Assembly: GCF_002105155.1 (NCBI RefSeq)
Contig: NW_019029052.1
Coordinates: forward strand, 62,001 to 126,000
Source: Lobosporangium transversale
Taxonomy: Eukaryota; Mortierellomycota; Mortierellomycetes; Mortierellales; Mortierellaceae
DNA: 64,000 bases
Reading direction: 5' to 3'
Each line of letters begins with the position of its first letter. The first letter of the stretch is position 1. The notes beneath the pieces were generated by a model. That model saw only the letters and a list, made by a program, of their open reading frames with translations, made no database searches and had not been told where the DNA came from. The translations under genes and the position numbers were made by a program. This document shows, piece after piece, positions 36,181 to 48,338 of this stretch.

Positions 36181-36204
36181 GAAGTAAGAGAGAGAGAGAA
36201 TGTA

Positions 36205-36239
<35 letters not shown>

Positions 36240-36258
36240 GAGAGAGGGAGAGAGAGAA
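36181..36258. repeat. (GA)n microsatellite upstream of the seven-helix gene
   Basis: About 75 bases of GAGAGA with short interruptions (GAATGTAA, GAAAGA) lie about 190-270 bases upstream of the start at 35991. On the coding strand this is CTCTCT, resembling the pyrimidine-rich promoters of several genes here. It continues into purine-rich sequence to about 36560. Confidence 0.8.
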
Positions 36259-36299
36259 GACAGCTGGTGAGCTGGATTTGGGCAGATGTTAAGAGGTGA

Positions 36300-39010
36300 T
36301 AAAGAGAGAGGTTTAAGGAGAAGAGGTTTTAAGGGAAGGAAGAGTGAATAGGCAGAGAGGATTGAGGGGGGCGAGAAATAGAAAGAGAGAGACGAGAGAA
36401 ATTGAGGAAAGCGTTGGAGAGTGAAAGAAAGAGAGTGAGCGAAATGTTGAGACAATTGTGTGCTGAGTGCTATAGAGTGGAGTAGAATAGTTGAAGGACG
36501 TGATTGGAAAGAATAAAAGTAAGAAAGAAAGAAAGAAAAGGGCGAAAGAAAGAATGCGTCAAAGGAGATGTGGTTGATTGTCAGTGTAGGCAGGCTATTA
36601 AAAAGTATACACCTATATAAGCAAATAAAGCAAAGTTTAAAGTAAAGTAAGAATATAAAAAAAGAGAAGGACCGTTTGGGTGGCGCGTACGAGGGGAAGG
36701 AGCAGAGGTTGGAAATGGAAGGGATAGAGGGATGGAGGGATGTCGAATCTCTTCTTCCATGGTTTATATACCATAGCCGAAATAACCAATTGTCTGTAAA
36801 ATACTGTAAAATAAAATAAGACAATAGAATAAAAGTTCGCCATTTCAAAAAACTGTCCATCTCATTCTCAATCTGATTAACCGCAGGATATAAAAAAAAA
36901 GGGGGGGAATTGAGAAGGACCGTAAAAAATGAGCACGGTGTTTTATTGAAATGCATTAGCGAGTGTATATTTCCTATCCTGATTGAAGCGCCCTGTTAGT
37001 AAATTAGTAACCGCATCCATCCCGCTCTTCAATTGAGAGTACATGTACATAACGACAACGAAAGGGATCAACCAAAGATTTTTAAAAAAAAAGATGTAAT
37101 TCAAAAAAGGAAAACGAAAAAGATAAAAGGGAAAAAAAAAAAGGGAAAAGGAAAATGGAAAATGGCGCGTGTGAGCAGCATGGTGTCATCTACGCCCAAA
37201 GTGAGTATTGGTGAACAAAAAAATCGATTGAACACCGAATGCATATACTAATAGTCCACAGGGATGGCTGATGTTAGCAAAAGAAAATGAGCTCAGCTAT
37301 AAGCAGCGCAATGGAGACAGATACAGATAAAAAAATAAAAAAAAATAAAAAAAAATAAAAAAACTCACATAGATGTAGAATGTAGATTGGCAAGTTCAAG
37401 GAAGAGCAACAGGCACGCACAGCTGTTCCTTTTTTTATGTATGTTATTCATCTTCATCTTTTGTCTATTTAAATTTCATCGACCACATTTGTTTCCCTTG
37501 GTTTTACATTTACATAATATGAAATGTCCATGCATTCATCTCATCCTAACGGAGGATGAAGTCCTAGTCGGGAAGACTAAAAGTAAGGAAGGAATCAGAT
37601 AATGCACTATACGTATTCACGGATATACATAGATTACATAGATGTCCAAAGACAAGGATCAGTGAGCATAAGATTCTCGATACGATACGCAATGCATGGT
37701 GTACATGTTGCATTCCTAATTGCCAAAAAAAAAAAAAAAAAAAAAAAGCACGATAGTTATACGATATGACATGAAATGATATGTCATATATAATATGGCA
37801 TAGTATGGCATGAGATGACACGATGAGGATAAAACAAAAAGACGGGTGAATAAAATCAACGTTCAACTTATACATCCAACATAAACAGATAGCGCCATGA
37901 TATGGTAAATCACCTCAAAGAGATCACGTTTTTAATACCTTTGAGGGTTTTTCCATCAGGATCTAGAATAAAAGTCTCGAGGAAATATAAAGTCGACAAG
38001 GCGGAAGCCAGAATGAGTATGAGGTATTTCTTTGCTCTGAAGCTTCTATTCCAATAAACAAAAAGGATTGAGGCAAGTGAGCAGTCCAAAGAACATGAAT
38101 TATTATATTTTAACGAGTCCTTTTATATATATCTTCCAATACTACTTCAAGTGGTTGTTTATGCACACACTCAAGGATGGAGGAATCTGGAGGGCAATTT
38201 CAATAATTTGACAACGTGGTTATTGAATCTTAAACGCTATTTGACGTTGGATTGAGTCAAGGCAACGTGGAAAAATTGCATCTTTTTTTTTTTTTGCAAC
38301 GGTCCTTGTAACCAAAACAGACGCACTGCCAAAAACATAATCTTTTACTTGTTTATTTTAATAGATTTATTTGTATAACATTTTATATATAATACATTTT
38401 AAATGACCGGTGTAGATCACACGGAGAAAGAAAAATAGAGAGATCTTTTATATTTTGTTTGCGGTGTATAATAAATGTAATGCATCAAGAATGGTGCCAT
38501 TTCTGCTCTCAATTGCTGTATTGACATCTGTTACGCAATATGCTGTGTGTGACCCTGCAGAAAACCATGTCAATCTTTATATATACACGTCTTTATTGAC
38601 ATGAGCATATTCAGATCAGACTCTTGAATAAAGATCTCTTTCCTCTACCCATAAGATACATATATATATAACATGTTCTCAGGGGTGATGATGCCTCCCT
38701 GGGCCATCATCATACGGCATCATACTTGTGGCAAATAGTAATCCTTCTTGGAAATAAAAATAAAGCAAAATAGTGGTTTCAAAGTCAATTAAGAATATCC
38801 CCGTATATGACGGGATAGTCTGACAATGCATTTTTTCCTTATTTGCTAAATTGCTTTTTTAATAATAAACGCGTGAATGCATAATGCTATGGTAGTCTAC
38901 AATGAAACACAGCAATACAGGTGAGAGCCGCATAATACAAAATATACAAGTGCTTGAATTAGGTACGACCCTCACATGGCTGGTGAGAATCATTAGGATG
39001 GATCACTAGG
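36300..39010. other. Long gene-poor stretch
   Basis: I find no complete gene. A minus-strand open segment at about 38058-37915 could be a terminal exon. It follows a TTTATTGGAATAG acceptor and reads S-F-R-A-K-K-Y-L-I-L-I-L, a hydrophobic span, then D-P-D-G-K-T-L-K-G-I before a stop, but I find no matching upstream exon. The rest holds purine-rich DNA (36300-36560), A tracts (37330-37365, 37725-37747) and (TA)n bits. Long minus frames across 36141-36956 are low-complexity translations of the purine repeat. Confidence 0.45.
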
Positions 39011-41521
39011 TTAGTAATAATCACGGCTGTCACTGTCTTGCTCGTCGTAGAATCTTTGAAGCTCGCCATGGAAATCTGCATCCTCGTTCTCATCCTCGTT
39101 CTCATTCTCATCCTCCTCCTCTTCCTCCTTGTCACACTCCATTTCAGAGATGCTAGTCTGTCTCTTCTCCTCTTCTTCGTCTTCTATGTCATCTTCAAAA
39201 TCGTCTTCGTCTTCCTCTACGTCCTCGCTCTCGACCTCCTCATCGCTTTCTCCAACTTCATCGCTGCTTATATCCTCTTCATCATCCTCTTCATCCTCTT
39301 CACCCTCTTGATTACCTTCAAAGTCACCCATCACCTCATTTTCATCTTGTTCGCTCATATCCTGAACCTCTTCAGTTTCCTCATCAGCATCAAACGGTAC
39401 AAAGTTTTCATCATACACAAGCTTCTTTGTTTCCAATGTATCCTTTACTTCCTGATTTTCCTGAGAGCCTTCCATATAGCGTCTCACAGATTTGTAGCGT
39501 TGGTCAGAATCCATACGCCTCCTCTTGTTGTCATCGCCGTTATTATCTGTCTCTTTCCCCATCTCTTCTGCATTCCTCTTCACCCTGAGACCTCCGTTGG
39601 CTACATGAGCAAGCCCGCACTTTTTCGTGCAGCCAGCCGGAGTCCCAAAGTCAGGACAAATCCAGACATGACGATCCTTACAGTTGGCTCCTGCATCACA
39701 CCACCCTTCCTTTGCAAACGGTCTACAAATGGGTGCCTGTGGGTTAATTCTGATGTGGGGATAGAGACAATTATCCTTGTTACATGCCGCACGTTGAAAA
39801 TGAGCACATGCAGGGGTATTATGTGGAGAAGGTGTATGAGAAAGATAACAGGTATTGGCTGTATTGGGACATGTACCACGAAGAAACTTTTTGCAAATCG
39901 CAAGATGCGTTTTGGAATGTACGAACGGACATGTAAACCCCTTGGAACATCGACCTAGAATTATAAAGTAAATATTACGTTCCCCGAAAGAACGTAACGA
40001 AATGTAGAAAAAAGAAACAAAAAAAACCATTTGTACACATTTCCTTTTTTTTTTTTTTTTTTTTTTTTTTCAGAAAGATATTGCCTTCAATTGTTAAAGG
40101 CTCGCCGTAATAGCGACCAAAGATACTTGCAGACACTCTAGTCCTTTCCAGAGAATGAATAGCTTACCAAACCGAGTGAAGAACTTGCAGAATGCCCGAG
40201 GTTTCTTGGGAACCGATACTTTTTTACTTTTCTGTTTCAATTGTTCTTGTGTAACCCTAAAAAAAAGGTTTTTTAGGAATTTTTTTTTTTTTTTTTTTTT
40301 GACCTTGACTCTCTTTTTCTTTTTTTCTGACTTACCGTTTCTTGCGCAATTTGTTCTCGACTAGTTTTGCACGGACCAGATTTCCATTTCTAGTACGTAC
40401 ATAGATAACACCCCCTATCGAGAATTGCTTTGGTGTCGCTCCATGTATTCCTGATGCGACTGTATTAGCTGACGTAGCCTTTTTGGGCAGAGTTACAGCA
40501 GTAGAAGGTGAAGGCACTGATGAATCAGAAGTTGATGTTCCTGACTTTCGGACTAATTTATTTCCCCTAGGATCCATCTCGAATGCCACACCATTGATGA
40601 CAATAGAATCCTGTGACGTATCCCGCATGACTAATTTCCGCCCATCAAGGCTTTTCTTGTACTGCTTGCCACCAACAGTGACAATACCACTGCGACGTTC
40701 ATTTGCCAACTTGGCTTGAGCTTGCCTTAGTTTAAGTTTCTTTTCCTTTGAGGACTTGATTGACTTTTGCTTAGCTTCCATAGTCTTTTTGTAAGAAGCC
40801 GGACTCATTAATGACATGTTCTTGCCTTTTGACTGAATCCATTGTTGTTGTTGTTGTTGTTGAGGGAGTTGCTGCTGTTGAATTTTTGGACTTGCGGTAG
40901 GAGTAAGCGCCGGCGTCGAGGGACTTGCAGCAGGTGATGCCAGAGCGGATGTTGACGTCGACGACGTTGATGGTGTCGATGCTAAAGATGTTGATCTTGC
41001 AATAAATGGGCTGGTAGCTAACCCTGAAGGTGACAGCGACGAAGTTCCGGAAAGTTCTGTAGTTCCTGTTGTCTTACTGTTATTTATCAAAGCAAGATGG
41101 CGAGAAGGCATAGGAGGACGCATGAAAGACTTTATCGGATTTACCATAGACATAGACTTGGACATAGGACTTGAAAGCGGGCGTGGAATAATGACTGGGG
41201 ACGCAGGTGGTGAAGGAGTAGCTGTAGCGTTATTAAGGGTCAGTTTCCTATTGAAAGATCCAATAGGTACTGTTACACCTCCCCTCCCACGGCTGCGGCC
41301 TCTTCCTGCATATCCTCCTCCGCGTGCAACATTGTGCGTTGAGTATCCGTGCGCAGCTGGAGAATGCATATGCTTGTTGATGGCACCTGTATGTTTTGGA
41401 AGGGACAGCGGCAAAAAACTGATTGATACCAGTTCTAAAGATGTTCTATATCAGCTTCAAAAAGCAAATGAATCTTACCTGCGACCTGTGCAATCTGTGC
41501 TAGGAGTTCCTTGTCTGACAT
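39011..41521 (-). CDS. CCCH zinc-finger protein, ZC3H3-like
   Basis: Four exons: 41521 to about 41480 (starts M-S-D-K-E-L-L-A-Q-I), about 41391-40335, about 40256-40166 and about 39955-39011. The second exon is Ser/Thr/Pro-rich with an Arg/Gly patch (G-R-G-R-S-R-G-R-G-G) and a poly-Gln run. It ends in S-I-G-G-V-I-Y-V-R-T-R-N-G-N-L-V-R, a segment shared with ZC3H3. The last two exons form a tandem of CCCH fingers: C-K-F-F-T-R-F-G-K / C-S-K-G-F-T-C-P-F-V-H, C-K-K-F-L-R-G-T-C, C-A-H-F-Q-R-A-A-C, C-R-P-F-A-K-E-G-W-C and C-P-D-F-G-T-P-A-G-C. An acidic Glu/Asp-rich tail of about 130 residues follows. ZC3H3 relatives link mRNA polyadenylation with nuclear export, so an RNA-binding nuclear role is inferred. 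Confidence 0.8.
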
Positions 41522-41869
41522 TATGTGTTATGTTGGTGTGGAAGAGTACTTGCAAGATGGAATGTAGTTTTTTTAGAAATGAAAAAATAGAAGTTGTCGA
41601 GTGGAAGATTTGTCACGTGCATATCTACTTATGATGTAAATTAAAAAACGATGATTGAATTGATTTTGTAATGATTAGTGTTTAATACTTAAGGGTAAAT
41701 ATTTAAAACTTTTGTTGCATTGTTTTGTATTGATCCTCCATTAGATTTGGAAATCAGGACGGACAGTTGATTACAGAGACCAGGGATTGAAAGCTCATTA
41801 GCGTTGGTACTAAGGGAAACTCTATCGGTCTTTTTTTTTTTTATGTATCAAAAGAAAATTATAAGGAAC

Positions 41870-42798
41870 ATGGCTCCTATTACTAAGAAGAAGGTCAAGG
41901 CTGGTGAGGGTATCAACTCCCGTCTGGCTCTCGTCATGAAGTCTGGCAAGTACCAACTCGGTTACAAGTCGACACTCAAGACTCTTCGTCAGGGAAAGTG
42001 TAAGTAGGATATACCTAAACACTTTTCTTATACTTGGACATCAGGATTTTATATGCCAATTATTTTCAGGAACAGCAAAAGGGCTAGGAACAGGAGTAGG
42101 AACAGGAGTAGGAACAGGAAAGGGAACAACCAGAGCTTGATCAATTGAAAGGCCCACGATGTACTGAGAGTTCAGTCAGGCGTCCTTGTAACAAAATGTA
42201 TAGAGGAATTTCGGAGTAATCATTTCACAACAAGTCATATTTTCATTCTGACATTTTTTTCTCTTCTATATTTCTATGCTCTTCTCTCTTTTACCTTTCT
42301 TTGACCGATCTGACTTCATATGAATGAATTAATTAAATAGCCAAGTTGGTCATTATCTCTGGTAACTGCCCTCCTCTCCGCAAGTCCGAGATTGAGTATT
42401 ACGCCATGTTGTCCAAGACCGGTGTCCATCACTACACTGGCACTAACGTTGAGCTCGGTACCGCATGCGGAAAGTACAGTACCAGGAGAAAATGTATTGG
42501 AGTAAAAAATAGAATAGCAAATGAATTAGGTCGATTTCCAATTAAATAAAGTATTGTATATCTTTTTTTTTTTTTCATTGGCTGTGGAGCCAACCAGGCA
42601 GTAGATAAAGTCCTACTAAGCTTTTTCTAGCTCCATTACATTGAAATAGAATACTCCAGAACACTCCAATACATTTTGTCCTGGTACTGTACTTCCGGTA
42701 TGTTAGGATTTTTTTTTCCTTCAGCTGACTATCATTTTTTTTGTCATTTTACTTGACCTAATTAAAGTGTCGGTGTTCTTTCCATCACTGATGCTTAA
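41870..42798 (+). pseudogene. RPL30: Ribosomal protein eL30 copy interrupted by an inverted-repeat element
   Basis: Exon 1 (41870-41999) encodes a normal eL30 start, [18 protein letters not shown]. Exon 2 starts at 42341 with [20 protein letters not shown] and the family words through G-T-A-C-G-K. At 42475 the exon is interrupted by a 213-base element (42477-42689). Host sequence resumes with TACTTCCG and a normal donor GTATGT at 42698. Exon 3 (42768-42798) reads V-G-V-L-S-I-T-D-A and then TAA, short of the usual G-D-S-D-I-I end. The insertion brings in a stop at 42547-42549. Introns are retained, so it is a duplicated or recently inactivated gene, not a processed copy. eL30 is normally essential in the 60S subunit, so an intact copy should exist elsewhere unless the element is removed by splicing. 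Confidence 0.8.
42477..42689. mobile_element. MITE with 27-bp terminal inverted repeats and TA target duplication
   Basis: The left end CAGTACCAGGAGAAAATG... (42477-42503) and the right end (42663-42689) are reverse complements over 27 bases with one mismatch (G versus C at base 12). TA flanks both ends (42475-42476 and 42690-42691). Removing 42477-42691 rejoins the eL30 exon in frame (G-K-Y-F-R). A TA duplication and a CAGT terminus are typical of Tc1/mariner-type elements. At 213 bases with no coding capacity it is non-autonomous. A TTTTTTTTTTTTT run sits inside it near 42562. Confidence 0.85.
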
Positions 42799-42937
42799 AT
42801 ATATCATGTCTCCCATATAATAATAAATAAATTTGGTGGCGCTTTTGTCCAGGAATTTGACCTTTTTTTTCTTCACCTCTAAAAGAACTTTACATTTCTT
42901 CATTCCATTCCTTTCTTGACATCTTACATTCAGTCTC

Positions 42938-44130
42938 ATGTATACCACTCATAACTTTCGATTCTTACGCATCAGTAAAGCTAGTGTCTTGCCATTGAAT
43001 TTATTACTGGCCAAAGAAGACCTCGACTGGTTTAACGATTACACATTTCAAGTAGGTTTTTTTATTACCCTTTAAAAAGTTACTGCATGGCATCTCTCTT
43101 ATATTCACACATGCACTATTTTTTTTTTTTTTTTTTTTGAACATAGGAGATCCTAACGGTACTGAAGCCTCTTCTTTTGAGCCGCATTGAGCTCTATAAT
43201 CAAGGGCATATAATCAAGAGAGCTGTTGCTCCAACAACATACAACAGCATTTATCAGGATCCCGATGATGATGGATTAGAGGATGCTGGAGTTATTCTTG
43301 GAGGAAACAGCTATGGTAGCAACAGAGATCGCCATGATCCAGTGGACAACAGTGTTAGCACCAGTCCCAGTGGTAAAGCAGGAAAACGTGGGGTCAAAGA
43401 AAGACCTCAGTTTGCAGTAAGGTTTGGAATGAGGCCTAGCACAACATCTGAGCGTGGAGGCGCCATCCTTATTGCTGATAAGACATTGGGGTTTTTGAAA
43501 GTCAAGGAGGAGCAGGAAGATGTCTCTCTAATATCTCAAAGAGTGAGTCGTAGAGTGAGCACAGATCTGGCTTCACTTGAAGGTGAAAGCGAAACAACAA
43601 CATCCAATCCCAATAACATTATTGATGGGGTCGCAATCCGAGAAGAGGATGAGAGCGATAGCTTACGTGTTAGTGATTTTAGGCGTGGGGATGATGACAC
43701 AGAGATAGATGCACAGCAAGGAGATGCAAATGATCATGATTATGATGGTGAATATAGCAATTCGGTACAGCCCAACAAGAGACGAGCAAAGCGAAAAGAG
43801 GCTCCAGAGGATGATGCAGTCGTCAGGAAAGGGAAGCAGAAAAAGAGAACAGGAGCAAAGGATTTTGAGGCATCATCAAGTCAAACTGAGCAAAAACCTA
43901 CTCTTCAAGTCAATTACAGTGGACTAAAGCTTCATCCTCAGACTCTCTATATCGTTGTCAGAACTGTAAAGCCATCAACAAAAACAACATCTATCTTGCC
44001 ATTCATTAAACCTGCAGAGGAGTTAGGTGGTGGTGATGGCAGCAGTGGTCCAATGGATCGCGTCTCTGACAATCAAGAGGTGGATGAAGAAAGTTTATTC
44101 CCCCCTGGCATGGATTACTTCACATCGTAA
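42938..44130 (+). CDS. Acidic, basic-patch protein of unknown function
   Basis: Exons 42938-43051 and 43147-44130 join in frame to give 365 residues. The N-terminal part is helical-looking: L-P-L-N-L-L-L-A-K-E-D-L-D-W-F-N-D-Y, then I-L-T-V-L-K-P-L-L-L-S-R-I. The middle is disordered with acidic runs. A bipartite basic patch (N-K-R-R-A-K-R-K-E and G-K-Q-K-K-R-T-G) suggests nuclear location. Near the end is L-Q-V-N-Y-S-G-L-K-L-H-P-Q-T-L-Y-I-V-V-R, a conserved-looking strand-rich stretch. The start lies only 140 bases after the eL30 relic, so its promoter may overlap that relic's 3' end. I do not recognise the family. Confidence 0.65.
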
Positions 44131-44242
44131 ATTTTAAATAATAGAAAAAAGAAACTTTATTTATAATCGATTTTGTACTCGCTTTACAATTTGGTAAACA
44201 GGGTAGGTTTCTGCTTCACCAATTTTTTTCATTCCATGAAGC

Positions 44243-44279
<37 letters not shown>

Positions 44280-44280
<1 letters not shown>

Positions 44281-45287
44281 CAAACAAAGAATGTCGCTTT
44301 GCGACGGTGCTCACGCTGCTTACGAAGCCATTTGCGATAATCACTGACAGACTTGATCTTTTCACCCTCATAATCTGGAAGTGGGGACGTTACAGAGTTG
44401 GTACTTGGATCCGCACGGTTCTTGACGATATGCTTGCGGAATTCCTTGTCCATCTATTCTTCAAAAAAGAAAAAAAGAGTAGAATGTTTTAGCCGTTTAG
44501 AAGCATGTCTTACAATTATGAATATTTATTTCATCATTACACCACAGCACTGTCTTACACTATCAACTAGTGGCTTCGCTTTCGCATGATTCATTCTGAA
44601 GGCAATATTTCCAACAACAGGACCCATTGCAAGCCCAACAACGCCAGCGGCCACAGTTCCAAGACCATACACAACCACCTGGTCCATTCCAAAGATGGGA
44701 GTCGGATCAAAATCCTGCTGTGCAAAATAATAGCCCGCACTTACTGTGCTCAGCAATGCACAAGGGACCATGAAGGCACGCTCATAATTACGACGAGTTC
44801 TTCGGAGTTGAAAATACGAGTTCCAATCCATCGTTGCAGTCTCTTCGACCTCACTTGCTTGAGTTACTGCGGGCTTTGCTGTTGCTGTTGTTGAATAAGG
44901 TGCTTTAGAACCCTTGGCTGCCTGCTGTTGCTCTTGTAGCTTCTTAAGACGAGGCGCTTGTTCCTTAGCAGCCTTTCCTGCAATCGTAGATGTCGACTCC
45001 ATAGTCTTGGTAGAGGACGATGTACCCATGGGCGTGGATTTATCTTCATTGGAAAGTGGAGAAGGGTGGCCTGATGACGAAGTAGTAGGGAGTGGATGTG
45101 GGGGAAGGTGATCCTTTTTGTCACTGCTTGACCAACGACGCGCTGTCACCGAAAAAGTCAACGGCTTTATGCTTGAGCCTAGACTAATATTACTATTTCT
45201 GAGAGCAGTCGAAAGACACGCGCCTCTCCCAACCATCCGGGAGCCGGAGAAGACGACAAATGGGATAGAAAATGCGACATTAGCCAT
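44280..45287 (-). CDS. PAM17: PAM17, mitochondrial presequence-translocase motor subunit
   Basis: Exons 45287-44561 and 44453-44280 give about 300 residues. The N-terminus is rich in Ser, Arg and hydrophobic residues with no acidic ones, and has R-R-W-S-S-S, as in a mitochondrial presequence. A low-complexity linker follows. The PAM17 domain starts at M-D-W-N-S-Y-F-Q-L-R-R-T-R-R-N-Y-E and has two hydrophobic segments (A-L-L-S-T-V-S-A-G-Y-Y-F and V-V-V-Y-G-L-G-T-V-A-A-G-V-V-G-L). It ends with E-F-R-K-H-I-V-K-N-R-A-D-P-S and L-P-D-Y-E-G-E-K-I-K-S-V-S-D-Y-R-K-W-L-R. These words are diagnostic. The protein sits in the inner membrane and organises Pam16/Pam18 at the TIM23 import motor. A long T tract directly follows the stop. 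Confidence 0.88.
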
Positions 45288-45872
45288 TGTGGAATGAAGG
45301 AGAGAATGAGGCTAAGGAAAAAAAGAAAATAGTCTTTTTTGAAAAGGTGGAAAAGTGGTCTGTGTTCTTCCATAGTCGTCATCACATGATTCCATGATTC
45401 TTATTCCAGTTCCAAGGTCCCAAACCATTTGTCTACTGCTGCACAGATGTCCAAGGTCCCTGACTAGGATGCGATATACATTAACAAAATTAATATCTTA
45501 TTTCCCGCTTTAATTAGCCATCTTGAAGACCTTGATAACATAACATTGATGTCTTGATCATTTCGGATACTTAAAACAACCCGAGTATCCTGAACTGCTT
45601 CTGTGGTGACTTTTTTTTTTTTTTTTTGTTTTGATGATTTCATCGCGTCATGTCCATGCCCAGGAAGCGTGCTACACGGTTGTTGCTGAATCCTCAAATG
45701 AACCAATTAAACAATAATTGCCAACCACTGTTTCATGCTCACTTAATCGCTTCAAAAGAAACTTGCTCCAAGAGGAAGAAGAAAAGGTTATTCTTGGCAA
45801 GACGAAGCAAAGCCTTGTATACCGTGAATAAAACTATATTTGTTTGAATGGGCTTAGCACAGAATTTAATCA
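45288..45872. other. Short intergenic region before the hAT relic
   Basis: A 16-base T run lies near 45611. No clear transposon terminus or target duplication could be identified here. No gene is supported. Confidence 0.4.
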
Positions 45873-48248
45873 GTGAGAGATAAACTAAATAAAACCAGAC
45901 TCCGCTGTCCAGGGCGTACCACGGCATCCGTCCCGGATGAGCAGCATCTATATAGGTCTTATCTCTCCTCAGTTACTTCATCGTACTCTGGACGGCATAG
46001 AGATGTGCATGGCGTTCAGCCCAAGTTGCCCATCTCTCTGCACCAGACCTCTCCGGTATCTTCATCGTCCTCCTCTTTTCGTAGACTTCCTCAGATCTCA
46101 CGAGATTTAGCCTATCCTTTATCTTTTGACAACTCACAAGCAACCCTGCTTGCAGCTGAAGCTGAAGCTTTGGAGCAGCGTCGACTTAACCTACGTACCA
46201 GTCATGGAGCATCGGAGACATGGTACACGCTATATGAATCGCTTGAACTTGGCGTTTTACCTTCGCCCGAACAGTGCGACGACGCGCCTGCCTCACAAAA
46301 GCCTTTGGCACAAGTCCCAATACATAAGTCCATACGCAAGTCTAGTATCCTTGGACATTTCTATAATACAGATGCATCTGGCTTCTTCGAATGCCAGGTT
46401 AAGAACAGTCTCGGGGTAAAGTGTGGCATAAAGTACAAGAAGTCAGGGGGCAGCAGATCACGAAAAAACCATCTCCTCAAAAACCACTCCACAATATATG
46501 AGGCTGTGCAGGAATTTCGCCTCTATCAAGGCATGGTCCAGAATGTCAAGTCGTCAAAAGATCAAGATGATGATGAGCCCCCTAGACCACAGGGGAACTT
46601 CGAAGTGGCTAGAGAGGGATTTGTTCTTACGACTATGAAGAGGCCACTTCCGTATGAACAACAGTTCTTCGAGAAATTACTTTTAAGGCTTATCGCCGAC
46701 AACGGAGCGACCTTCAATTTAAATGGCTCGGATTCTTTCAAGGCAATATGTTTGCAACTTAATCCATTATACGTAATTCCAAGCACAGACGCTATCCAAT
46801 CAAACATGGATTTAAGTGTAATGCATATGTGGAGAGATACATCACTGATCGTAAAATTCAAGGCGCAATCACAGCGGATAGTTGGACAAGCGGTGATCAA
46901 AGGAAGTTCCTTGGAGTAACATTTCACTTTCTAACACATGACTTTCAGCCGGCTTCAGTTGTGATTGGCATGGAACGAGTCCAAGGCCCTCAATCGGCAG
47001 AAGTCCTATTGGAAAAGCTTGGTAAGAATATCATTGCTTTAGCTCTGTCGGTTTACTGCCTGTTTGAGACCTTTGTAAATAACACTTTTAATCCTGGAAT
47101 TTGTTCTATAGAACGTGTAATCGCAAGATGGAATTTGGAAGGGCATTTGATCTGTGCAACAACGGATCAAGGGTCGAATATAAAAAGAGCCATACAACTT
47201 TATAATCTAAAGAAGAGTATTACCTGACTTCCCTGTTTTTCCCATGTAATACAGCTGTGTATCAATAAGGCATTGGAACGAAGTTCTGGAGCTAAGGCGG
47301 TGATGGAAAAATGCCAAAAGATCTCAACCTTCTTCAGAAGCTCCAGTCTTGCTATGGATATGCTTAACAATCAGCGTAGCAAAAGTAACAAAAAATTGGT
47401 CAAACTGCTTACAACGAATGTCACGCGATGGAACTCAAAATTCAACATGGCAGCAAGGGTGCTTGAAGTTTCAGAAGCAATTATAGCGGTCTATCAATTA
47501 ATGGGGGCAGGATCCAAAGACGAAAAGCTCAAGGCTGCGGAGCTCGGGTGGCACCTCCTTGTCGAGGGAGAGATCGAGACCCTGCAGGAAATTATCACGC
47601 TCTTGGAGCCGGCTGCCAAGTTTACACACTGGGCAGGCGCACATGATAACCCGACCATTTCGCAAATCTATTTGAGGGTCCACACTATGCTCCCGGCGCT
47701 TACAACATTCCGAACGGAAGAGACGAGAGAGTTATGGCAAAGCCTGGACGAACAGATCAAAAAATCGTGGCCTCTCCAGGACATTCCAAATGCCGTGCTC
47801 ATTTCTATATTCCTGAACCCTGCTTGCGCAGCACTCGATATCTTAAAGGATACGATGCATGCTAGTGGGGAAAGTCTGTTTATAAAAGCAAAAAAACTAC
47901 TTTAAGATATTCAAGGAGAATAATACAGTGACAAAAAATCCATTGCAAACGAGTGATTATCAGATACTCTACTTCTCTTCGAATTTTGCGGTAGAGTTCT
48001 ACGCTTCATCGGTACGCTCGCTGGACTACAATCACGATCGCTTTAAAGATAAGCCTCAGGACTATTGGAGGCCATATGGCATCGATGAAAATATCTCAGT
48101 TGGGGATCTTGCCCACTTCGCGCGCTCGTACCTCTGTATCCAGTCCACATCAACTGAGTCTGAGCGTTTGTTCAGTAAGGCAGGGCTAGTCCTCTCTCCA
48201 CTTGGGACCAACCTCAGTAATCTGTCAACTGTTCGTGGTATTTATTAA
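45873..48248 (+). pseudogene. hAT-family transposase, decayed
   Basis: A BED-type zinc finger lies near 46390-46495 (F-F-E-C-Q-V, V-K-C-G-I-K-Y-K-K, K-N-H-L-L-K-N-H). The catalytic core follows with A-D-S-W-T-S (first Asp), A-T-T-D-Q-G-S-N (second Asp) and T-R-W-N-S, the conserved hAT Trp block. The C-terminal dimerisation domain is at about 48090-48190 (L-A-H-F-A-R-S-Y-L, S-T-S-T-E-S-E-R-L-F-S). The reading frame shifts near 46830. Probable introns lie at 47022-47111 and 47210-47250. A TAA at 47903-47905 separates the core from the C-terminal domain. It is therefore unlikely to make an active transposase. Terminal repeats were not found by eye. Confidence 0.8.
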
Positions 48249-48289
48249 GCGTGTCTTTAGGGATGATGCAGAAGGTTCTCTGAGAATTG

Positions 48290-48338
48290 AATGAGAATGG
48301 CAATGGCAATGGCAATGGCAATGGTAATGGTAATGGAA
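48290..48338. repeat. (AATGGC/AATGGT)n microsatellite
   Basis: About seven hexamer units, AATGGC then AATGGT, lie just after the hAT relic. Confidence 0.75.

Noticed and set aside
36141..36956. 271-codon minus open frame
   Set aside because: It is mainly a translation of the GA-rich promoter repeat (Ser/Leu/Phe-rich), with no domain and no conserved-looking segment.
39038..39958. 306-codon plus open frame, strongly hydrophobic
   Set aside because: It is antisense to the acidic tail and zinc fingers of the ZC3H3-like gene; Glu/Asp codons read as Leu/Phe/Ile in reverse.
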